A DNA stretch of 5,604 nucleotides. It comes from an uncultured Oscillospiraceae bacterium (GTDB taxonomy: Bacteria; Bacillota; Clostridia; Oscillospirales; Oscillospiraceae). How positions within the stretch are numbered: position 1 is the stretch's first letter; the number at the start of each line of letters is the position of its first letter. The translations under genes and the position numbers were made by a program. Location of the stretch: positions 1 through 5,604 of the forward strand of contig CAKTMQ010000103.1 of assembly GCA_934573945.1 (NCBI GenBank), given 5' to 3'. The notes below the pieces were generated by a model. The model was not told the origin of the DNA and searched no databases. It worked only from the letters and a program-made list of their open reading frames with translations. Positions 1 through 4,363 of the stretch are shown here, piece after piece.

Positions 1-1
1 C

Positions 2-754
2 GACCGGGCAGGCAACAGCACCCAGGTGCAGGTAACGGTCAACGACGGCCACACCGTGGGCACTCCCGCCACCTGCAAGGATCTGGCGGTGTGCAAGTAC
101 TGCGGCGAGAGCTTCGGTGATCTGGCGCCCGATAACCACGACGGCCTGCGCCGCGTGGCCAAGGTCAACGCCACCTCCACCACCGACGGCAACATCGAGT
201 ACTGGTTCTGCGACGGCTGCGGCAAGTATTATCTGGACGCCGCCGCCACCAGGGAGATCACCCGTGAGGACACCATCCTGCCCGCCATCGGCCTGCGTAT
301 CGTGGACGATGTGAAGGTATGGAGCCCCGACGACAAGCCGCTGGGCGTCATCTTCCACCCGGATTATGACAGCTTCACCGTGCAGATCGACGGCGTGACG
401 GTGGATCCCGCCAACTACGACGTGACCACCGATCCCGCCACCGGCAAGCTGATCGTCACGTTCCGCACGCCGTTCCTGCGCACGCTGGCCTTCGGCGAGC
501 ACACCATTACCATCCGCTCCAACGACGGCAGCGCCTCTGTCTCCTTCAAGGTGGACAGAGCCTATGCCAACGCCCCCGACGGCAAGACCGACGGTAAGGG
601 CGAGAGCGGCGGCAAGGACGGTAAGGACGGCGTGAAGAGCGCCGGCACCGGCGACAGCTTCCCCATGGGCAGCATGGTCGCAGCGCTGTTTATCAGCGGC
701 GGCGCACTGGCGCTGATGTCCATCCGTGCCAGGCGGAAGGAAGAGGAGGAGTAA
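2..754 (+). CDS. C-terminal part of a cell-surface protein with Cys-rich, X2/Ig-like and sortase-like anchor modules (5' partial)
   Basis: The reading frame is open to the left edge, so the true start lies upstream. A GTG at 26 has no Shine-Dalgarno site and is not taken as the start. The visible 250 residues fall into modules. Residues 17-96 form a Cys-rich segment with CKYCGESFGD and CDGCGKYY, a type common in clostridial surface proteins; the CxxC pairs could bind metal or form disulfides. Residues 107 to about 190 resemble the Ig/X2-like domain that often precedes the anchor in such proteins (VDGVTVDPANY, then GEHTITI and FKVDRAYA). A Gly/Lys/Asp linker follows. The end has SAGTGD (213-218), a hydrophobic stretch and the tail RARRKEEEE, the layout of a cell-wall sorting signal, although the LP/NP of canonical motifs is missing. 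The role is probably adhesion or glycan contact outside the cell; the ligand is unknown. The downstream neighbour ends in the same cassette. The existence and secreted nature of the protein are well supported, its function is not. Confidence 0.85.
   Translation, partial: DRAGNSTQVQVTVNDGHTVGTPATCKDLAVCKYCGESFGDLAPDNHDGLRRVAKVNATSTTDGNIEYWFCDGCGKYYLDAAATREITREDTILPAIGLRIVDDVKVWSPDDKPLGVIFHPDYDSFTVQIDGVTVDPANYDVTTDPATGKLIVTFRTPFLRTLAFGEHTITIRSNDGSASVSFKVDRAYANAPDGKTDGKGESGGKDGKDGVKSAGTGDSFPMGSMVAALFISGGALALMSIRARRKEEEE
50..289 (+). repeat. Cys-rich module, copy 1 of an intergenic-distance direct repeat
   Basis: This 240-nt coding block aligns without a gap to 2794-3033 in the next gene. By eye 56 of 80 residues are identical, including every cysteine. 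The longest shared DNA stretch is around 183-206 (matching 2927-2950), ending in ATCGAGTACTGGT. It marks a module shared between two neighbouring surface-protein genes. Confidence 0.85.
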
Positions 755-793
755 GTCCCTCTCTCCCGCGGGAAAAATCGGATAAAATGATCC

Positions 794-820
794 CAGGGCG
801 GGGTAAAACGCCCCGCCCTG
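794..820 (+). terminator. GC-rich terminator-like hairpin after the first surface-protein gene
   Basis: A perfect 10-bp stem, CAGGGCGGGG with CCCCGCCCTG, encloses the 7-nt loop TAAAACG, 40 nt past the stop codon. No T-run follows (the next bases are CGGTCAC), so it is not a textbook intrinsic terminator. It may end or protect the transcript, or be a dispersed palindrome used as one. Confidence 0.5.
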
Positions 821-900
821 CGGTCACAAGGCGCATATGCTGCGCACAGGCCATCCCGCCGCCCCCTACGGGCGATTCAAGTCACATTCCGGCAGATTCA

Positions 901-934
901 TGCAAATGCGCTTGCAATTGCAAAACGCCTTTGC
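901..934. promoter_or_regulatory. cluster of TGCAA/TTGCA inverted repeats, candidate operator
   Basis: TTGCAATTGCAA (912-923) is a perfect 12-bp palindrome that covers the -35 hexamer. It is flanked by TGCAA at 901-905, which forms an inverted pair with TTGCA at 912-916, and by GCAAA (920-924) paired with TTTGC (930-934). A repressor binding here would block RNA polymerase. The pattern is seen directly; the regulatory role is inferred and no regulator is encoded in the window. Confidence 0.35.
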
Positions 935-940
935 TACAAT
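912..940 (+). promoter_or_regulatory. sigma-A-type promoter of the beta-helix surface-protein gene
   Basis: The -35 is TTGCAA (912-917), the spacer is exactly 17 nt, and the -10 is TACAAT (935-940) with an extended TGC just before it. Transcription would begin near 947, giving a leader of about 180 nt before the start codon at 1126. It lies in a locally AT-rich patch of otherwise GC-rich DNA, which supports the call. Confidence 0.7.
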
Positions 941-964
941 CAAACTATATCAAAATGCCACCAT

Positions 965-1088
965 GGCGTGATGCGTCACGCCCACTTTGCTTTTTCGCAA
1001 AGTGGGGGTACGGCTGTCTGAGGGACAGCCGTATCGAAACGATCTTCGGAAAAGAGGCGATCCATCCAGCGGCTGCGGGCGGAGCCGC
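965..1088 (+). promoter_or_regulatory. structured 5' leader with four consecutive hairpins
   Basis: Four stems can be read in the leader. They are 965-971 with 976-982 (GGCGTGA/TCACGCC, 4-nt loop); 981-990 with 997-1006 (CCCACTTTGC/GCAAAGTGGG, loop TTTTTC); 1009-1018 with 1024-1033 (TACGGCTGTC/GACAGCCGTA, 5-nt loop); and 1069-1074 with 1083-1088 (GCGGCT/AGCCGC). The first two overlap by two bases and so compete at their edge. None matches a riboswitch class I recognise. The stems could stabilise the mRNA, attenuate transcription, or derive from inserted palindromic repeats. Confidence 0.5.
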
Positions 1089-1114
1089 ATGAGACCACGA
1101 CTGAAAAACACAAA

Positions 1115-1120
1115 TGGAGG
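1115..1120 (+). promoter_or_regulatory. Shine-Dalgarno site that fixes the start at 1126
   Basis: TGGAGG sits 5 nt before the ATG at 1126. An in-frame ATG at 1114 overlaps this same site and would have no ribosome binding site of its own. Starting at 1126 also gives a standard MKKL signal-peptide N-terminus. Confidence 0.85.
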
Positions 1121-1125
1121 AAATC

Positions 1126-3507
1126 ATGAAGAAATTAGTAAGTGTGCTCCTGACCCTGTGTATGGTGCTTTGTATGCTGCCTGTGCCGGCAGCAGCCGAC
1201 GATCTGCCGGTCGTGAAGCTGGACGTGGGCACGACCGAGACCTATGATGACACGAATTACAGGGTCGACGCAGATACCATTGTTCTCCGGGCGGAAGGCC
1301 AGGTCTACGAGCTGACCGGTACCACCGACAGAAAGATTCTGGTTCCGGGCACTAATACACCTGCTGAGCCTAAGACGTACCATATTCGTCTTAACAACGT
1401 GACCATCAACGGTGGTATGACGATTAACAATTCCACCGGTGCGAAGCTGGTTATCGACGTGGCGGCTGGTACCGTCAATACCGTCAAGAGTATATACGCC
1501 GCTGGTCTGACCATCACCGGCTCCGGTACGCTGAACATGGAGGATATGGGTGTGACCCAGTCCACCAGAACCAACAATCCCAGCTCCCTGTATATCGAGG
1601 ACACCACCATCAATGTCAACCTGCCCAGCACCAGAAGCGGCCAGTGGGAAGGTACCTGCGAGCTGGCCGGTTCCGCCAAGGTCACCTACACCGGCTGCGG
1701 CAAATATACGCCCCTGAAGCTGGGACAGGGAAACGGCATGACCCACTCCCTGACCCTGAAGGACAGCGCCAAGCTCTACTGTGTGCAGGATGACGCCAGC
1801 GATCCCGCGTCGTCTTCCGTCAGCGGTCTGGAAGCTTTCAACGATGCCACGATCACCCTGCAGGACAACGCCTATCTGGAGGCTGAGGGCAGAGCCACCA
1901 GCGGACTTTATGCGGGCTATGGTGTGAGCACCGGGGGCAATGGCAGCATCTCTGTGCTGGGCAACGCCACCCTCAAGGCCACGGCCTATGATATAGCTGT
2001 CTGCGCCGATAACAATATCACCGTCAACGGCGGCAAGCTCATTGCCAAAAGCAAGGGTGGAGCCAGCAACGGTGTGTATGCTGCCGGTACCATCGATATT
2101 AACAACGCCTATGTGGAAGCCGAGGGCGGTTATCCCGGTATGTATGGTGGCACTGTGATCATTGCCAACAGCACCGTCAAGGCTGTTGGTACGAATGATG
2201 CCGCTATCTGGGCTGCCAGTACGCTGACACTGAACAACAGCATCATCGTGGCTGAGGGCGCCGACGGTTTCTATGGCCTTGGTGCCAGCGACAATACGCA
2301 GGTCACCGGCTGCTGGATCGAGACCACCGGTACCGAGACCTTTGACAGCGATCCCAACGGCATTGCTGACAGTGTGCTCTTCAACAAAAAGGTCGGCAAG
2401 GTCATCGGCAACGCCAGCATCCCCGGCGATGTGACCGTGGAGAGTGACATGAAGCTGGCCATTCCCGCCGGCACCGCGCTGACCGTTCCCGCCGACACCA
2501 CCCTGACCAACCACGGCCTGATCACCCTGAGGGGTACCCTGAACCGTGACGGCACCATCATCTGCGACAGCCACAACGGCGGCACGGCCACCTGCGTGGA
2601 CAAGGCCAGGTGCGACATCTGCCTGGCTGTCTACGGCGACGTGGACGCCGCCAACCACACCGGCAGCCTGGTTTGGGCGTACACGGAGACCAGCCACACC
2701 CAGAAGTATGACTGCTGCGGCGCCGTTGTGGTGGCCGAGGAGGCGCACGACTGGGCGGACGGCAAGTGCACCAAGTGCGGCTATACCTGCAAGCACGCTG
2801 TGGGCACCCCCGCCACCTGCGTGGATAAGGCCGTGTGCCAGTACTGCGGCGAGAGCTTCGGCGACGTGGACGCCGCCAACCACAGCGACCTGCGCCATGT
2901 GACCAAGGTGGACGCCACCGCGACCGCCGACGGCAACATCGAGTACTGGTACTGCGCCGGCTGCGGCAAGTATTACAGTGACGCCGCCGCCACCAAGGAG
3001 ATCACCAAGGACGCTACCGTGATCCCCGCCATCAAGTCCGCTGACACCACGGTCAAGCCCGTGGGCGGCAAGGACACCTGGAGCAAGGGCAGCGGTACGC
3101 TGGACTTCGTGGTGGAGCCGGGCGCACAGAGCATCGTCGTCAAGGTGGACGGCAAGGATGTGGATGCCAGGAACTACACCCTCACCACCGACGCCAAGAC
3201 CGGCAAGACCACGGTGAGCCTGCACGCTGACTACCTGGCCACGCTGAGCCTGGGTACCCATAAGCTGGCGGTCACCACCGCTGACGGCACGGCCACCACC
3301 ACCTTCAAGGTGGACAGAGTGTACGCGGACGCGCCCTCCGGCAAGACCGACAGCAAGACCGATACCAAGACCGGCGACGGCGTGAAGAGCGCCGGCACCG
3401 CCGACAACTTCCCCATGGCCAGCATGGCCGCCGCTCTGGTGCTCAGCGCCGGTGCGCTGGCAGTGCTGACTGTCCGCGGCAGACGCAAGGAGCAGGACGC
3501 GCAGTGA
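1126..3507 (+). CDS. secreted beta-helix surface protein with Cys-rich repeats, X2/Ig-like domain and sortase-like C-terminus
   Basis: The protein has 793 residues. Residues 1-24 are a signal peptide (MKKL, hydrophobic core, cleavage probably after AAA at 22-24); the Cys residues in the core do not fit a lipobox. Residues of about 100-410 carry repeated strand-turn units (anchors near 128, 155, 178, 209, 243, 275, 298, 323, 344, 367 and 390), as in right-handed parallel beta-helix or pectin-lyase-like proteins. The last six spacings are 21-25 residues, the size of one helix coil. Residues 427-478 are a 'GNASIPGDVTV...' cap-like segment. Residues 480-636 are Cys-rich, with CDIC, CTKCGYTC, CQYCGESFGD and CAGCGKYY. 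Residues 652 to about 735 are the X2/Ig-like domain, followed by a Thr/Lys/Asp linker, SAGTAD (755-760), a hydrophobic segment and the tail RGRRKEQDAQ. It probably binds glycans or host surfaces; no catalytic residues could be assigned. It has its own promoter and terminator. The 5' two thirds use more A/T-ending codons than the 3' third. Confidence 0.9.
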   Translation: MKKLVSVLLTLCMVLCMLPVPAAADDLPVVKLDVGTTETYDDTNYRVDADTIVLRAEGQVYELTGTTDRKILVPGTNTPAEPKTYHIRLNNVTINGGMTINNSTGAKLVIDVAAGTVNTVKSIYAAGLTITGSGTLNMEDMGVTQSTRTNNPSSLYIEDTTINVNLPSTRSGQWEGTCELAGSAKVTYTGCGKYTPLKLGQGNGMTHSLTLKDSAKLYCVQDDASDPASSSVSGLEAFNDATITLQDNAYLEAEGRATSGLYAGYGVSTGGNGSISVLGNATLKATAYDIAVCADNNITVNGGKLIAKSKGGASNGVYAAGTIDINNAYVEAEGGYPGMYGGTVIIANSTVKAVGTNDAAIWAASTLTLNNSIIVAEGADGFYGLGASDNTQVTGCWIETTGTETFDSDPNGIADSVLFNKKVGKVIGNASIPGDVTVESDMKLAIPAGTALTVPADTTLTNHGLITLRGTLNRDGTIICDSHNGGTATCVDKARCDICLAVYGDVDAANHTGSLVWAYTETSHTQKYDCCGAVVVAEEAHDWADGKCTKCGYTCKHAVGTPATCVDKAVCQYCGESFGDVDAANHSDLRHVTKVDATATADGNIEYWYCAGCGKYYSDAAATKEITKDATVIPAIKSADTTVKPVGGKDTWSKGSGTLDFVVEPGAQSIVVKVDGKDVDARNYTLTTDAKTGKTTVSLHADYLATLSLGTHKLAVTTADGTATTTFKVDRVYADAPSGKTDSKTDTKTGDGVKSAGTADNFPMASMAAALVLSAGALAVLTVRGRRKEQDAQ
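2593..2658 (+). repeat. internal Cys-rich repeat, copy 1
   Basis: Twenty-two residues starting CVDKARCDIC and ending GDVDAANH recur 75 codons later at 2818-2883 (CVDKAVCQYC to GDVDAANH), with 15 of 22 identical by eye. The 3' parts of the two copies are nearly identical in DNA, which suggests a recent internal duplication or gene conversion. Confidence 0.8.
2794..3033 (+). repeat. Cys-rich module, copy 2 of the repeat shared with the upstream gene
   Basis: This block corresponds base for base in length to 50-289. All cysteines and the segment DGNIEYW are conserved, while differences concentrate in the loop after SFGD. The similarity continues more weakly through the X2/Ig-like domain, the linker (GVKSAGT) and the hydrophobic anchor up to the stop codons. 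Confidence 0.85.
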
Positions 3508-3560
3508 CCCTGATCACCCCGCGGCACCCTGTGTCATAACAGCATAGAGCTTTTCTGCGG

Positions 3561-3594
3561 GAGGCCGCGCACCTTTGGGGCGCGGCCTCTTTTT
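3561..3594 (+). terminator. rho-independent terminator of the beta-helix surface-protein gene
   Basis: A perfect 10-bp stem, GAGGCCGCGC with GCGCGGCCTC, encloses a 9-nt loop (ACCTTTGGG). It is followed directly by TTTTT and a T-rich stretch, 53 nt past the stop codon. This is a standard intrinsic terminator and separates the surface-protein unit from the phage genes. Confidence 0.9.
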
Positions 3595-3626
3595 GCTTTG
3601 TCTTGCTTTGTCTTGCTTTGTTTTGC
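3591..3626 (+). repeat. short tandem decamer repeat TYTTGCTTTG
   Basis: About 3.6 copies of a 10-bp unit (TTTTGCTTTG, TCTTGCTTTG, TCTTGCTTTG, TTTTGC) follow the terminator stem and contribute to its T-rich tail. The + strand has almost no A here. It probably arose by slippage. Confidence 0.8.
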
Positions 3627-3650
3627 GTACTTTGCACCCTCTGTAAACTC

Positions 3651-3681
3651 CGTAGGGGCGGGGCTCTGCCCCGCCCCTGCG
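3651..3681. repeat. GC-rich intergenic palindrome (REP-like)
   Basis: A 14-bp stem runs from 3651-3664 to 3668-3681 with a TCT loop and one T-G wobble (CGTAGGGGCGGGGC against GCCCCGCCCCTGCG). It lies alone between a terminator and the next gene and has no T-run, so it is more likely a dispersed repetitive palindrome than a second terminator. A related partial motif in the opposite orientation (CCGCCCCCTACGG) lies at about 859-872. Confidence 0.6.
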
Positions 3682-3869
3682 ATTTCGCAAGGGGGTGCGT
3701 GCGTGTCTCCCCCTCCGATGCTTCGCGCCGCGCCCCGCAAACTCCCGGCATCCGCCCATCCTTTCCTGAAATCGCCGCGCCTGTTGCCCGCCTCCGTGCA
3801 ACATCGGGGAAAAAACGGGGCGGGGTTGAGGAGGCGACGGCCTCCATCACCGGAAAGGAGGAGTACACC
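3682..3869 (+). other. non-coding stretch upstream of the DUF6291-like gene
   Basis: I see no convincing gene and no clear promoter in this stretch. A small hairpin, GGAGGC (3830-3835) with GCCTCC (3840-3845), lies 8 nt before the ribosome binding site of the next gene. Open frames crossing it also run through the upstream terminator and palindrome and have no start signals, so they are not called. Confidence 0.5.
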
Positions 3870-4187
3870 ATGTCTCAGAAGGAACGGCCGGGCGTGATGC
3901 TGTATTTTACCGCCGTTGACCTGCTCAGGCAGATGCCCATGGAGGACGCTTACACCATGTTCATGGCGATCTTCGACTATGCCCGGCACGGACAGGTGCC
4001 GGATTTCGACAACCCGGCGCTGACCTACGTGTGGGAGTATGTCCGGAATGACATCGACCGCGACAACCTGCGGTATCAGCGGGTGGTGGAGCGGCGGCGC
4101 AGGGCGGCGGAGAAGCTCTGGGAAAAGCGCAGCGCCGTTAAGGAACCGTCAACGGAAGATGCATTTGCAGCACTTGCATGCAAATGA
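3870..4187 (+). CDS. small phage protein resembling DUF6291
   Basis: The protein has 105 residues. The start is fixed by AAAGGAGG (3854-3861), 8 nt before ATG; the longer open frame upstream lacks such a signal and crosses the terminator region. The sequence has the pattern of DUF6291-type proteins of Firmicutes phages: RPGVMLYF near the N-terminus, a helix with 'MPMEDAYTMFMAIFDYA' (residues 22-38), GQVPDF (41-46), a second helix with WEYVRNDIDRD, then a highly basic helix RYQRVVERRRRAAEKLWEKR (68-87). The biochemical role of the family is not established to my knowledge. The basic C-terminal helix could bind nucleic acid. It lies 176 nt upstream of the large terminase gene on the same strand and may belong to the packaging unit. 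The family assignment rests on remembered sequence pattern, so it is likely but not proven. Confidence 0.8.
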   Translation: MSQKERPGVMLYFTAVDLLRQMPMEDAYTMFMAIFDYARHGQVPDFDNPALTYVWEYVRNDIDRDNLRYQRVVERRRRAAEKLWEKRSAVKEPSTEDAFAALACK

Positions 4188-4189
4188 TG

Positions 4190-4292
4190 CCAATAATCAA
4201 TGATCAATTACCAACTATCAACTATCAATATCAACTATCAGTAATCAATTCCCAATAATCAACGGTCAGTTATCAATTTTCAATTTCAATGC
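4190..4292. repeat. tandem array of 15 heptamers, consensus TCAAYTA
   Basis: Units begin at 4190, 4197, 4204, 4211, 4218, 4225, 4231, 4238, 4245, 4252, 4259, 4266, 4273, 4280 and 4286. Every step is 7 nt except two of 6. Ten units begin TCAA, three CCAA and two TCAG; the last three bases vary (mostly TTA, CTA or TAA). In 4191-4290 I count 5 G and 22 C, so the array is AT-rich and strongly G-poor on this strand, unlike the GC-rich genes around it. It starts 2 nt after the stop of the DUF6291-like gene. Confidence 0.9.
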
Positions 4293-4295
4293 CAT

Positions 4296-4329
4296 GGCCG
4301 TGGGCAGTCCTCCGGACTGCCAAACGGCC
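4296..4329. other. hairpin between the heptamer array and the terminase gene
   Basis: GGCAGTCC (4303-4310) pairs with GGACTGCC (4314-4321) around a TCC loop. An outer stem GGCCG (4296-4300) with CGGCC (4325-4329) is separated from it by TG and AAA bulges. There is no T-run. It could be a regulatory or processing hairpin in the phage transcript, or one end of a composite repeat with the heptamer array. Confidence 0.6.
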
Positions 4330-4363
4330 GCCGGTGAGAAAACAGAAAGGAGATTTTATCCGT

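Noticed and set aside
787..1092. A 101-codon open frame between the surface genes
   Set aside because: It runs through a terminator-like hairpin, the promoter and three leader hairpins, and has no ribosome binding site.
1114..1125. ATG at 1114 as the start of the beta-helix protein
   Set aside because: It overlaps the Shine-Dalgarno site that serves the ATG at 1126 and would put MEEI before a normal signal peptide.
1135..3261. A long open frame on the - strand (708 codons) opposite the beta-helix gene
   Set aside because: It is a mirror of the GC-rich coding strand. Its product is a Gly/Val/His/Ala-rich sequence without recognisable domains, with no ribosome binding site, while the + strand has a signal peptide, domains, promoter and terminator.
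3443..3989. Open frames on both strands across the intergenic region near 3600-3800
   Set aside because: They cross the terminator, the decamer repeat and the palindrome. Their products are low-complexity Arg/Lys/Gly/Ala-rich sequences without domains.
4184..4258. A 24-codon frame whose ATG overlaps the stop of the DUF6291-like gene (ATGA)
   Set aside because: The overlap suggests translational coupling, but the product is only a reading of the heptamer array, of low complexity and with no known likeness. I do not call it a gene.
4190..4292. Reading the heptamer array as a CRISPR array
   Set aside because: Units are 7 nt with no spacers, there are no 23-40 nt repeats, and no cas gene is present.
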